Shown here piece after piece: positions 46,693 through 55,298 of a stretch of DNA of 64,000 nucleotides. Both the position numbers and the translations under genes were made by a program. The notes below the pieces were generated by a model. The model saw only the letters and a list, made by a program, of their open reading frames with translations, was not told where the DNA came from and searched no databases. The stretch comes from Hoyosella altamirensis (lineage in GTDB: Bacteria; Actinomycetota; Actinomycetes; Mycobacteriales; Mycobacteriaceae): assembly GCF_014191505.1 (NCBI RefSeq), contig NZ_JACHWS010000002.1, positions 682,001 through 746,000 on the forward strand, written 5' to 3'. How positions within the stretch are numbered: position 1 is the stretch's first letter; every line of letters begins with the position of its first letter.

Positions 46693-48312
46693 ATGCCTGT
46701 GACACCATCCCGTCGCATCCGTGCGCTCACCGTCGCTGCAGCACTGGCGGTTTCAGCGGGGGTAGCACTCCCCGCCATTGCCATGGCAGAAGATGAACAC
46801 GGCGAAGGTGAAACGACGGCACAGCCGATTGAGCCCACGGCACCACCCGCACCGGTGGATCCGCCGGAATCAACATTCACGAATGACGCCGGCACCGCCG
46901 TCAACGAGCCGGCGCCCGAAAATTCGGTCTCTGCGACGACCGTCGTCACCACCGAAACGAATGTCCTCGAAGAAGCGGAGAAGAACACCGCGGAAAAGGA
47001 ACAGGCAGCGGCCGAAGCGCGCCAGACAGCCGAAGAGTCCCAAAAGGCCGCGGAGGAAGCCGGGCAGGCTTCAAGCGAGGCAGAAAAGCGGCTCGCCGAA
47101 AAGAGCGTCGAATACACAAAGGCCACAGTCGAGGCTGACCGTGCTGTCGAGGAGCGCAAAGAGGCTCGTCGGAAGGCCAGCGAAGCCGCGGCACAGGCCG
47201 CTGAGGCGGAAGCTAAAGCCAGTGCCGCTAAGGCTGAGCTCGATGCAGCGAACCAGGAACTTAACAGCGCCAAAGAGGACCTCGCGGCCGCGGAGGACAG
47301 CATGAAGGCGGCGGGCGAGACAGATGCGGAAACGCAGGCAGAACTCGCCGATGCAGAAGCGGCGGTCGCAGAAGCCGAGCAGACTGTCTCCAAGGCCGAG
47401 GAAAATCTGAAGCAGGCCGAAGAGGAAGCCGCCGCGGCGAAAAAGGCCTTCCATAATGCGCATGGCACCGAAAAGATCGCAGCCAAGCGAGAGCTCGAGG
47501 CGAAGCTTAAAGCCAAGGCTGCCGCAGAAGCAGAATTCCACGCCGCCACCGCAGAACTCGACGCGGCGAAATCCGTCGCTGAGGAAAAACGAGCGGCCGC
47601 CGCAGCCGCCACCGACACGCTGACATCAGCTCAGGCCGAGCATGCGGAAGCCGAGCGGCGATACGAGGACGCGAAAACAGCTGCCGACGAGGCAGAGCTG
47701 GAATACAACGCCGCCCTGACACAGTTCGAAGCCGCCGCCGACGACTCTGCCGAAGCCCGCAAGATTCTCACCGAGAAACGTCAGGCTGCACGGGAGAAGC
47801 TTGCCGCTGCTGAGGAAGCCAAGGCGCAGGCCACCGAAGCGTACGAAAGCTACGAGACCGCGAAGAAGCAAGCCGCGCTCGCGGAAGAGGATGCAGACGC
47901 CGCAGCGAATGCGCTCGCTGAAGCCGAAGCAGACCTCGAGGCCGCGAAGCTCGCAGAAGAAGAGGCGCGAAAGGCCATCACGGAGGGTACAGAGGACACC
48001 GCCGATATCGACCTGGGCGGAGAGAAACTGGAGGACGTCGACGTCACAAAGGTGTCCGAATCAATCGTCGTCTCGAGTCCGACGGGAATTGTGCTCGCCG
48101 GCCTCTACAACGACGACGGGACATTCGAGGTTGTCGACTATTTGACCAGCGACGACACCCTCGCGGGCGAACTCCCTCCAGTCGGCCTCGTACTCGGTGA
48201 CCAGGCCGCATCAGGCAGTGCCATTCCGATTTCGGTGATCCTTCTCGGCACTGCGGGTGTCGCGGGAACAGCCGCAGCGGGAACGTACTTCCTCCGCCGC
48301 CGGACGAACTAG
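46693..48312 (+). CDS. Exported Ala/Glu-rich coiled-coil protein with C-terminal membrane anchor
   Basis: 539 residues. Signal peptide (RRIRALTVAAALAVSAGVALPAIAMA), Pro/Thr-rich linker (~35-75), a very long coiled coil (~90-430) in which A, E and K make up most residues, a compact C-terminal domain (DIDLGGEKLEDVDVTKVSE to VLGDQA), and a transmembrane segment (SVILLGTAGVAGTAAAGTYFL) with an RRR tail. The end looks like a sorting signal but no LPxTG-like motif precedes it, so it may be held by the helix alone. The length of the coil implies a rod of roughly 50 nm. Upstream CRP site suggests cAMP control. Family not recognised. Confidence 0.85.
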   Translation: MPVTPSRRIRALTVAAALAVSAGVALPAIAMAEDEHGEGETTAQPIEPTAPPAPVDPPESTFTNDAGTAVNEPAPENSVSATTVVTTETNVLEEAEKNTAEKEQAAAEARQTAEESQKAAEEAGQASSEAEKRLAEKSVEYTKATVEADRAVEERKEARRKASEAAAQAAEAEAKASAAKAELDAANQELNSAKEDLAAAEDSMKAAGETDAETQAELADAEAAVAEAEQTVSKAEENLKQAEEEAAAAKKAFHNAHGTEKIAAKRELEAKLKAKAAAEAEFHAATAELDAAKSVAEEKRAAAAAATDTLTSAQAEHAEAERRYEDAKTAADEAELEYNAALTQFEAAADDSAEARKILTEKRQAAREKLAAAEEAKAQATEAYESYETAKKQAALAEEDADAAANALAEAEADLEAAKLAEEEARKAITEGTEDTADIDLGGEKLEDVDVTKVSESIVVSSPTGIVLAGLYNDDGTFEVVDYLTSDDTLAGELPPVGLVLGDQAASGSAIPISVILLGTAGVAGTAAAGTYFLRRRTN

Positions 48313-48334
48313 CCGCCGCGCTGCACCCTTTCCT

Positions 48335-48372
48335 CGTCGCCTGCACCCCTTTTTTCAGGGGTGCAGGCGACG
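48335..48372. terminator. Terminator downstream of the coiled-coil gene
   Basis: Perfect 15-bp inverted repeat CGTCGCCTGCACCCC (48335-48349) with 48358-48372; the loop is TTTTTTCA. It starts 22 bp after the stop and separates this gene from the SDR gene. Confidence 0.82.
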
Positions 48373-48444
48373 TTGCGTTTCGACGCCGGCATAGAGTTGG
48401 TTACAGCGTCTCAGTAACTCCAGATCACGCAGGGAGGACCAGCA

Positions 48445-49212
48445 TTGGACATCTCAGGAACCGCTGCAATCGTCACAGGTGCAGCCTCAGGTCTTGGAGC
48501 CGCTACGGCCGCGCTTCTCACCGAAAAGGGCGCGACTGTCTACGGCCTCGACCTCGCTAGCTCCATCGACCGTGCGGGTGATTCCGCCCCAGCGGGTGTC
48601 ACACTGATCGCCACAGATGTCACCAGCGACAGTGATGTCACCGCGGCCGTCGATCAGGTGTCCGCGAGTGAGAAGCCACTTCGCATCACCGTGAACTGCG
48701 CTGGCGTTGGCTGGGCGGGGCGGATCCTCTCCAAGCAGGGCCCGCACGACCTCGAACTTTTCCGGACAGTCGTCACTGTCAACCTCATCGGAACGTTCAA
48801 CGTCATGCGACTTGCCGCGCAGGCGATGGCTGAGACAACTCCGATGGACGACTTCGGCCAGCGCGGTGTCATCGTGAACACTGCGTCCGTAGCAGCTTTC
48901 GAGGGTCAGGTCGGTCAGATCGCCTATAGCGCTTCAAAAGGTGGGGTGCATGGCATGACTGTCCCGGCAGCGCGGGACCTCGCGCAGTTCGGCATTCGAG
49001 TGAACACAATTGCACCTGGAATTGTCGACACACCCATGCTCGCCGGAGTCACCGAGGAGTACCGGAAGGGCCTGAGCGCTGGAGTGCCATTCCCGCGCCG
49101 GCTCGCCCTCCCCGCGGAATTCGCGCAGCTCACTACGATGATCATTGAGCATGACTACCTCAACGGGGAGACTATCCGTATGGATGGTGCGCTCCGTATG
49201 GCCCCGAGGTAA
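48445..49212 (+). CDS. Short-chain dehydrogenase (3-hydroxyacyl-CoA dehydrogenase type-2-like)
   Basis: 255 residues. NAD(H)-binding [12 protein letters not shown] (11-22), NCAGVGWAG, active-site Ser in [11 protein letters not shown] and YSASKGG (Tyr/Lys), and a C-terminus with [10 protein letters not shown]. This set of segments, especially [21 protein letters not shown], recalls type-2 3-hydroxyacyl-CoA dehydrogenases of fatty-acid oxidation. TTG start at 48445 with GGGAGGA 7 bp upstream. It lies 41 bp upstream of ilvD and may be co-transcribed, though the pathways differ. Confidence 0.88.
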   Translation: MDISGTAAIVTGAASGLGAATAALLTEKGATVYGLDLASSIDRAGDSAPAGVTLIATDVTSDSDVTAAVDQVSASEKPLRITVNCAGVGWAGRILSKQGPHDLELFRTVVTVNLIGTFNVMRLAAQAMAETTPMDDFGQRGVIVNTASVAAFEGQVGQIAYSASKGGVHGMTVPAARDLAQFGIRVNTIAPGIVDTPMLAGVTEEYRKGLSAGVPFPRRLALPAEFAQLTTMIIEHDYLNGETIRMDGALRMAPR

Positions 49213-49253
49213 TCAGCCCAGGCAACAGCCCCACCGACCACGCAGGAGCAGCG

Positions 49254-50960
49254 ATGACGGCAAACGGACAGAACGTCGACATCAAGCCACGGAGCCGCGA
49301 TGTCACAGATGGCCTCGAGAAAACCGCTGCCCGGGGGATGCTCCGCGCGGTCGGGATGTCGGATGAGGACTTCGCCAAACCCCAAATAGGTGTCGCGTCA
49401 TCGTGGAACGAGATCACGCCGTGCAACCTGTCGCTTGATCGCCTAGCGAAAGCCGTCAAGGATGGCGTCCACGCGGCGGCAGGATACCCACTTGAATTCG
49501 GCACGATCTCCGTGTCAGACGGCATCGCAATGGGCCACGAAGGCATGCACTTTTCGCTTGTGTCACGAGAAGTCATCGCGGACAGCGTGGAAACCGTGAT
49601 GTGCGCCGAACGCCTCGACGGGTCGGTACTGCTCGCTGGATGCGATAAATCGCTTCCCGGGATGCTGATGGCGGCGGCCCGCCTCGAGCTGGCGTCAGTT
49701 TTCCTCTACGCAGGCTCGATCCTTCCGGGGTGGGTGAAGCTGTCCGACGGCACCGAAAAAGAAGTCACCATAATTGACGCTTTCGAAGCTGTCGGCGCCT
49801 GCGCGCGGGGACTGATGACACGCGAGGACGTCGACACGATCGAACGCGCAATCTGCCCGGGCGAAGGCGCATGCGGCGGAATGTACACCGCCAACACAAT
49901 GGCTAGCGCCGCCGAGGCACTCGGCATGTCGCTTCCCGGGAGCGCGGCTCCGCCAGCTACTGACCGTCGCCGCGATGGGTTCGCCCGGCGGTCAGGTGAG
50001 GCCGTCGTGAACCTGCTGCGCCGCGGTATCACCACGAAAGACATCCTCACCAAGGAAGCTTTCGAGAACGCGATCGCGGTAGTGATGGCGCTAGGCGGCT
50101 CCACCAACGCGGTGTTGCACTTGCTCGCAATTGCCCACGAGGCCCAGGTCGATTTAACACTCGACGATTTTCAGCGAATCGGGTCTCGTGTCCCGCATCT
50201 CGCTGACGTCAAACCCTTCGGCCAGTACGTGATGACAGACATCGACAAACTCGGGGGCATCCCCGTCGTGATGAAAGCACTGCTCGATGCCGGTCTCATG
50301 CATGGTGATTGCATGACGGTCACCGGGAAAACGCTCGCGGAGAATCTCGCTGGGATTGCTCCGCCCGATCCGGACGGCAAGGTACTGCGCTACCTCAGCG
50401 AACCAATACATCCCACCGGCGGGATCACGATCCTGCACGGATCGCTCGCTCCCGGCGGTGCGGTCGTGAAGTCGGCTGGCTTCGACACGGATGTGTTCAC
50501 CGGGACCGCACGAGTGTTTGAACGCGAGCGGGCAGCGCTCGATGCGCTCGAAGACGGCACGATCGCCGCGGGCGATGTGGTTGTCATCCGCTACGAAGGC
50601 CCCAAGGGCGGCCCCGGGATGCGGGAGATGCTCGCGATCACCGGCGCGATCAAAGGAGCGGGACTCGGCAAGGATGTCTTGCTCATCACCGATGGCCGCT
50701 TCTCCGGTGGCACGACGGGACTGTGTGTTGGGCACATCGCGCCTGAAGCAGTCGACGGAGGCCCGATCGCATTCGTTCGGGACGGCGACCAGATTCAGCT
50801 CGACGTTGGTACGGGCACCCTTGAAGTTCTCGTTGACCCGGCTGAACTAGAGAAGCGCAAAGAGGGATGGGCACCACTGCCACCTCGGTACGAACGCGGC
50901 GTTCTCGCCAAGTACTCGAAGCTCGTCGGCTCGGCATCGTATGGCGCCGTCTGCGGATGA
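49254..50960 (+). CDS. ilvD: Dihydroxy-acid dehydratase
   Basis: 568 residues, the normal family length. Fourth common step of isoleucine/valine synthesis, dehydrating dihydroxy-isovalerate and -methylvalerate. Fe-S cluster ligands: Cys in [10 protein letters not shown] and in [17 protein letters not shown]; the conserved [23 protein letters not shown] near the C-terminus is also present. AGGAG lies before ATG 49254. IlvD clusters are oxygen-sensitive in some bacteria; the actinobacterial type is often a [2Fe-2S] enzyme, which cannot be decided from these motifs alone. Confidence 0.97.
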   Translation: MTANGQNVDIKPRSRDVTDGLEKTAARGMLRAVGMSDEDFAKPQIGVASSWNEITPCNLSLDRLAKAVKDGVHAAAGYPLEFGTISVSDGIAMGHEGMHFSLVSREVIADSVETVMCAERLDGSVLLAGCDKSLPGMLMAAARLELASVFLYAGSILPGWVKLSDGTEKEVTIIDAFEAVGACARGLMTREDVDTIERAICPGEGACGGMYTANTMASAAEALGMSLPGSAAPPATDRRRDGFARRSGEAVVNLLRRGITTKDILTKEAFENAIAVVMALGGSTNAVLHLLAIAHEAQVDLTLDDFQRIGSRVPHLADVKPFGQYVMTDIDKLGGIPVVMKALLDAGLMHGDCMTVTGKTLAENLAGIAPPDPDGKVLRYLSEPIHPTGGITILHGSLAPGGAVVKSAGFDTDVFTGTARVFERERAALDALEDGTIAAGDVVVIRYEGPKGGPGMREMLAITGAIKGAGLGKDVLLITDGRFSGGTTGLCVGHIAPEAVDGGPIAFVRDGDQIQLDVGTGTLEVLVDPAELEKRKEGWAPLPPRYERGVLAKYSKLVGSASYGAVCG

Positions 50961-51020
50961 TCCGCACCAGAGGTGCGTTGTGAAACGTCGGGGGCGCCCT
51001 AGCGAGTTTCCTGCAGCGAA

Positions 51021-51842
51021 TCATCGTCGATAAACGAAGCGCTGCTGGCCGTACGTCCATGCGTTGTTGCTCACTAGGTAGACCAGCACAGCGACCGGCA
51101 TGAACGGTGCAGCAATGAGGGCCCCAAGTGGGAACGCCCACAACATCAATCGATTCATGATTATTGACTGAGGGCTCGCTGCGGTTTCCGGAGTCTGTCT
51201 CGCGATCGATGTCCGGGCGTTCACATGTGTCACGATCGCGGCAGCGACGCCCAGGACCATGGCTAACGCTGCGACTGCGGGGGCCGCGGGCGTAACACCG
51301 AGCACCGCGAATGCGTCCGGCGCGCTAAGCGGCCCAACCGCAGCCGCCCCAAGCGGACTGCCGAACAACTGCGCGCTGAGGAAAGACTGCACGTGATCGA
51401 CGCTGAATAGATAGTTGGGTGTGTTGGCATTTAATTCTGCCGACATACTTAACTGCCCAAAACCAGCACCCGTACGATTGAATGATCGCAGAACATGAAA
51501 GATCCCCAGGAACGCAAAAGCTTGCACTAACACTGGCAGGCATCCCGCGAGCGGGTTAATGCCATGCTCCTTCTGGAGTTTCTGCACTTCCATCGCATAC
51601 CGCTGGCGGTCCTTACCGTAACGTTTCTTCAGCGCATCGAACTGCGGGCGCAGTTGCTGCATCCGCATGCTCAACCGCATTTGAGCAGCGGTGGGCCGAT
51701 AGAGCAATGCTCGAATGGTGAAGACCAAAAACACGATGGACAAAGTCCAGGAAAACCCCGCAGCCATTCCCGCCATCTCGAGGAACAGATAATGCCAAAC
51801 CCACAGAATCCCTGAAATAGGGTAGTAAACAAAATTGAACAT
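51021..51842 (-). CDS. yidC: YidC/Oxa1-family membrane protein insertase, paralogue
   Basis: 273 residues from ATG 51842 (MFNFVYYPISGILWVW), preceded by AAAAGGAAA. Five hydrophobic segments; TM1 has the groove Arg (VFLVFTIRALLYRP, Arg 44), followed by the cytoplasmic hairpin MQQLRPQFDALKKRYGKD. There is no large periplasmic P1 domain. This is not the oriC-linked yidC context (no rpmH/rnpA/jag), so it is probably a second copy. It is preceded by a small membrane-protein gene ending in RAPG and by a hairpin that can cover its ribosome-binding site, an arrangement typical of translation-arrest control of insertase genes. Confidence 0.92.
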   Translation of the reverse strand: MFNFVYYPISGILWVWHYLFLEMAGMAAGFSWTLSIVFLVFTIRALLYRPTAAQMRLSMRMQQLRPQFDALKKRYGKDRQRYAMEVQKLQKEHGINPLAGCLPVLVQAFAFLGIFHVLRSFNRTGAGFGQLSMSAELNANTPNYLFSVDHVQSFLSAQLFGSPLGAAAVGPLSAPDAFAVLGVTPAAPAVAALAMVLGVAAAIVTHVNARTSIARQTPETAASPQSIIMNRLMLWAFPLGALIAAPFMPVAVLVYLVSNNAWTYGQQRFVYRR

Positions 51843-51843
51843 A

Positions 51844-51897
51844 AATTTCCTTTTCGCGGTGCACAACCCGCCGAACGAAAAACGTTCGGCAGGAATT
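51844..51897 (-). promoter_or_regulatory. RNA structure that can mask the yidC2 ribosome-binding site
   Basis: In the minus-strand transcript AATTCCT (51897-51891) can pair with AGGAAATT (51851-51844), which contains the Shine-Dalgarno sequence of yidC2, with one bulged base. Enclosed between them is a perfect 8-bp hairpin GCCGAACG-TTTTT-CGTTCGGC (51890-51870). Its left arm can alternatively pair with GTTCGG inside the end of the upstream gene (around 51922-51928). This is a two-state architecture. Confidence 0.6.
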
Positions 51898-51908
51898 AGG
51901 GTCAGAGG

Positions 51909-52217
51909 TCAGGTGAAGAGACCCGAACCTGGTGCACGCGCTTTCCGGGGTCGCCCCGGAGCATCAGCGGCACTGTGCCTGCGATAGGACCCCCGAAGCC
52001 GCCGCGCCTCGGGAGACGGCCATTCGGCGGAGTCAAAATAGGCGACGAGATCACGTATGGGTCGCGGAGCCGACACCGCGACAATGAGCAGCACCGCCGC
52101 AGCACCAACCGCGGCCGTGGGACTCTGAACCGTCAGCATTACCACGCCGAAGAACGCGAACAACGGCAACAGTGCGGACGCACCAAAGCGCCCCAGGAAA
52201 TTCCCGCCGCTGCTCAC
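51909..52217 (-). CDS. Small membrane protein (DUF6412-like) ending in RAPG: putative arrest peptide
   Basis: 102 residues from GTG 52217. Two hydrophobic segments (about 13-31 and 34-50), then a hydrophilic, Arg-rich cytoplasmic tail that ends KARAPGSGLFT. RAPG at 94-97 (codons 51938-51927) is 5 residues from the C-terminus. Arrest peptides described upstream of secDF and yidC genes (ApdA, ApdP, ApcA) stall at RAPP/RAPG-type motifs, and B. subtilis MifM similarly controls yidC2. The stop lies 67 bp before the yidC2 start. Family name from memory; arrest function is an inference from motif plus location. Confidence 0.72.
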   Translation of the reverse strand: MSSGGNFLGRFGASALLPLFAFFGVVMLTVQSPTAAVGAAAVLLIVAVSAPRPIRDLVAYFDSAEWPSPEARRLRGSYRRHSAADAPGRPRKARAPGSGLFT

Positions 52218-52275
52218 GGACCCAGAATACCCGTCAGCGTGCGCGCTGGTGGGAGTCGTGTCGATGCTTCAGCGT

Positions 52276-53913
52276 CTAGCGCTGCATCTGGGCGGCGAGG
52301 TCGTCGACGCTGGGCACTTGCGCGGTCGCCATGCTGGTCATCCATTCACGCAGCACACGAGTCGCCCATACGTCGTCCTCGTTGTACTGCAGTATGCGCG
52401 TGCGCTGGTCCAGGACGGGATCACCCTCGAACCCCACTGCCTCGCGGTACCAGATCATGGACGCTTCACCGCCTGCTTCGGGATCACGCCACGAGAATCC
52501 TGCATTCGGTGCGATCTTCTTCAGCCCACGTCCCTGGGGGCAATGAAACTGCTCAGCGACGGCTTCGAACATGTCCACCCACTCATCCGATTCGATGAAG
52601 TGCTCTATCTCTGAGACCAGCGGCATATCGTTCATCCCGCGGAACCGGTCTGCGGAATCAAGCAGCCATCGATTCTCCGCCGCCTTCGAGTAGCAGTAAG
52701 CAGCGAACGTCAGTCCGCGCTGGGCAGCTGAGCGGCGAACACCCGTCAGCCAGTCCCAGAACTCTGCGAAGTTGCGGCCTTCGTCCCGCGTGGGCAACGG
52801 GTCCCACGTCACGAACGGACGATATACGGGGGGTTTACCGGGCTCGGTCAGCAGCGTCCCCCAGAGATACGCCCCGTGGTCCTGGTAGCTTTCCATATCG
52901 ATATCGACCTCGACATCGGCACGTCGCGCGCTTACCTGGTTCACCTTGCGGACGAGCGTGACGTCATGCAGCCACGCCTGCGCGAATATCTTCGCGTCCG
53001 CAAAACCAGAGCCTGGCCACTGCTCGGGCGCTTCCCCTTCCCACCGTGCGAGTTCGTCGATGGTGCTGGCTCCAGCGCTGCGCATCGCGTCTGCCTGCGC
53101 ACCGTTGACCACAAGCGAAACATCGCGGTCCCGGGTGAGGTCGATGTTGCATTGCGGCCACCACTCACACAAGCCGCATTCCCCGATCCGGGTCGGCTGT
53201 GTCACGACTTCACCATTGATGACGGCAATGCGGTCGGTGATTCGCGCGTCATACTCATCGAGCAGGCTGTGCCCGAATGACGGGATCTCACGGGTGAGGT
53301 CATGCACCAGAATGCAATCGGCGTCGTATCCGATCGCACCACCGATAGCCTGCGGGGACGCCAGCCCCGAGGCCTGGAGCAGCCGGTAGAGGTGGGCTAG
53401 ACGCAGCTGATCACGCAACTGACTCCGAACTTTACGCGTAGGGTCACTGCCCGGCGTGAACGTGGTGAGCGGCGAGGTGAACGCTCCCGAACCTGGATCC
53501 GTCACCTTGTGATTCACCACGATGATCGGCACGTAACCGCCACGAGCATTATCGCGCATGAGAATCTCGGAGCCGCCTCGCTGCCCATCCGGCCCCAGCG
53601 GGAGTCGCGCTCCCCAGATCCACGACACGCCCGAAGCGCATGCTCGCAACGTGTCGTCTTCGCGGTCGCGGGCCGACTGGTCAGAATCGACGGTGACCCA
53701 GCTGTCGTGGTGAAGTGCACTCATCGCCTCACGCACAGCCGTCCGGTGCAGCGCCGCAGCTTCCTGACGCTGACGAACGCCCGGGGGCACGGTGCGCCGC
53801 TGCACCCCCGGTACGAGCCCCTTCGCGGCCGCGGCATCGAGGTGCACTCGGTGGCGGCAGCGGGACAAAAGGTTCGCATCTAGCAAAATGCGGACACCAG
53901 ACTTCGGGTTCAC
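52276..53913 (-). CDS. TM0106-type RecB-like nuclease with DnaQ/RNase H-like domain
   Basis: 545 residues. The N-terminal half is a RecB/Cas4-like nuclease: LLSRCRHRVHLD (Cys 19) at the start and CGLCEWWPQC after the nuclease core, together four cysteines in the arrangement that binds a [4Fe-4S] cluster in Cas4 and AddB. The C-terminal half starts with VEVDIDMES (DxE exonuclease motif) and ends with LQYNEDDVWATRVL (YxxDD motif III), as in YprB/DnaQ-like exonucleases. GTG start. A DNA-processing enzyme acting as stand-alone nuclease; no helicase is adjacent. Divergent from the DUF6474 gene across a palindrome. Confidence 0.85.
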   Translation of the reverse strand: MNPKSGVRILLDANLLSRCRHRVHLDAAAAKGLVPGVQRRTVPPGVRQRQEAAALHRTAVREAMSALHHDSWVTVDSDQSARDREDDTLRACASGVSWIWGARLPLGPDGQRGGSEILMRDNARGGYVPIIVVNHKVTDPGSGAFTSPLTTFTPGSDPTRKVRSQLRDQLRLAHLYRLLQASGLASPQAIGGAIGYDADCILVHDLTREIPSFGHSLLDEYDARITDRIAVINGEVVTQPTRIGECGLCEWWPQCNIDLTRDRDVSLVVNGAQADAMRSAGASTIDELARWEGEAPEQWPGSGFADAKIFAQAWLHDVTLVRKVNQVSARRADVEVDIDMESYQDHGAYLWGTLLTEPGKPPVYRPFVTWDPLPTRDEGRNFAEFWDWLTGVRRSAAQRGLTFAAYCYSKAAENRWLLDSADRFRGMNDMPLVSEIEHFIESDEWVDMFEAVAEQFHCPQGRGLKKIAPNAGFSWRDPEAGGEASMIWYREAVGFEGDPVLDQRTRILQYNEDDVWATRVLREWMTSMATAQVPSVDDLAAQMQR

Positions 53914-53925
53914 GATGACGAAGGA

Positions 53926-53954
53926 TATTCGCTGTCCTAGGGTAGTAGCGAATA
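53926..53954. promoter_or_regulatory. Inverted repeat between divergent nuclease and DUF6474 genes
   Basis: TATTCGCT (53926-53933) and AGCGAATA (53947-53954), perfect 8-bp arms, 13-bp spacer containing CCTAGG. Placed 13 bp upstream of the nuclease start and 61 bp before the DUF6474 start, suitable for an operator acting on the nuclease promoter. Confidence 0.5.
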
Positions 53955-54014
53955 CTAGAGGTCGCGCCCAGATGCGATCGTCACGGATTCGGCCGCCATA
54001 GGGAGGACACTCGG

Positions 54015-54689
54015 ATGGGTTTGTTCAGCAAGAAACCCAGTCGCGCTATGCGAAAAGCTGAGGCAAAAGCCCTCAAAGCGAAGGCAAAAACGGAGGCAAA
54101 GCTCGCGGCAAAGAACGAGTCCAGAAAATGGAACAAAGCCTTGAAGCAAGAACGGAAGCTCGCCAGGCAGCAGGACAAGACGCAGCGCAGGTCGGAGAAG
54201 GCTCAGATGAAGCTTGCCGACAAGCAGGTTAAGGTTGCTGAGCAGCAGGCGCGCACCGCAGCGGAAGGGCGAGTGACAGTGAGCAGAGCAAGGCGGTTCG
54301 TCGGGGTTACCCGCGTGCTGGCGCCAGTCCTCGTTCCCGTGGTTTACCGCGGTGTCACTGCCGCCCGCGGGTTCCTCGACGAACGGCGCGCGCGCCATTT
54401 CGGTGTCCCGCTCGACGAACTCGGCAAGTTCACAGGTCACGGCGCAAAACTCAGCGCCCGGATCGCGGGCGCTGAAGCTTCTACCCGCGAGGTTCACGAC
54501 CGCGATCCGAAGAACGCCGAAGTGCAGCAGTTCTCCCAGGCCATCTCAGGGCGCCTTGAGGAACTCAGTACTGCGGTCCGAGCTGCCGAACGCATGGCAC
54601 CGCCGCGCCGGCGTGCAGCACATCAGGCGATCTCGACGGAGCTCGACGGAATCGAAGCGGATCTCCTTGCCCGCCTTGGTGTTCGTTAG
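54015..54689 (+). CDS. DUF6474-family protein, Lys/Ala-rich
   Basis: 224 residues. The N-terminal ~90 residues are almost all Lys, Ala, Glu, Gln and Arg (for example KAEAKALKAKAKTEAKLAAK), a highly charged helix or coiled coil. Then RFVGVTRVLAPVLVPVVYRGVTAARGF, a short hydrophobic stretch that may contact the membrane, and a helical C-terminal domain (FGVPLDELGKFTGHGAKLSARI). Actinobacterial family with no assigned function. GGGAGGAC lies 6 bp before the ATG. Forty-one bp before the next gene. Confidence 0.8.
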   Translation: MGLFSKKPSRAMRKAEAKALKAKAKTEAKLAAKNESRKWNKALKQERKLARQQDKTQRRSEKAQMKLADKQVKVAEQQARTAAEGRVTVSRARRFVGVTRVLAPVLVPVVYRGVTAARGFLDERRARHFGVPLDELGKFTGHGAKLSARIAGAEASTREVHDRDPKNAEVQQFSQAISGRLEELSTAVRAAERMAPPRRRAAHQAISTELDGIEADLLARLGVR

Positions 54690-54730
54690 CGCCACGAGCC
54701 TGTACCGCATGATGCTGCAGTGAGTTCCCC

Positions 54731-55261
54731 ATGACCAACGGCCGGTCCATTGCCACGGCGCTGGTGTGTGCGGCTATTACCCTTGCCGCTCACGGCGCTG
54801 CGGGCGGCCACCTTGACCCGTCGGGCCTGATTGCGCTGGCACCGATCGCGGTGATCGTTGGGTGTCACGCTATTTCGGCGTTCACCTCGGGGCAATGGTG
54901 GAAGCTCGCCGGTGTTCTCGGCGCCGGCCAGGCCGCTGGGCATCTAGTCCTGCATCTCACTGGGCATCCGCATGTGGCCGGCGTCGCGGAAGCGGCGACG
55001 CCCGCTGCGCCACCTGACTCAGCGGCGATGCTGTCCGCGCACGCCGTCGCCACGCTGCTGTGCGCACTGCTGCTCATGTGGGCCGATCACCTGGTCCACA
55101 TGGTTTCCACGACGGTGCAGGCGCTGCTGTTTCTAGTCGTGGGCCCGGTAAAGCATGGCGCCGCCGGCGCACCGCGGATCCCAGGCTCCCAAACAGCCCG
55201 GCGCCTGCCGGATCACCTCGGTTCCTGTGTCTCTTGGCGCGGTCCGCCCGTGGTTGTCTGA
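54731..55261 (+). CDS. His-containing membrane protein upstream of the copper operon
   Basis: 176 residues, four hydrophobic segments (5-23, 29-48, 57-74, 104-140) with several histidines in or next to them (LVLHLTGHPHVAGV, ADHLVHMV), and a disordered C-terminus. It precedes ycnI-copC-copD by 37 bp and is on the same strand, so a role in copper handling is plausible. No family recognised with certainty. Confidence 0.72.
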   Translation: MTNGRSIATALVCAAITLAAHGAAGGHLDPSGLIALAPIAVIVGCHAISAFTSGQWWKLAGVLGAGQAAGHLVLHLTGHPHVAGVAEAATPAAPPDSAAMLSAHAVATLLCALLLMWADHLVHMVSTTVQALLFLVVGPVKHGAAGAPRIPGSQTARRLPDHLGSCVSWRGPPVVV

Positions 55262-55298
55262 CCACGAGCAACCGCACTTATCCGAGAGACGACACAAC

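Noticed and set aside
46611-47618. 335-codon open frame on the minus strand inside the coiled-coil gene
   Set aside because: Almost entirely Ala/Ser, no start site or family resemblance; it is the antisense shadow of an Ala/Glu/Lys-rich sequence.
48180-48312. Sortase LPxTG-type signal at the end of the coiled-coil protein
   Set aside because: A hydrophobic helix and RRR tail are present, but no LPxTG or close variant precedes them (the sequence there is VLGDQAASGSA).
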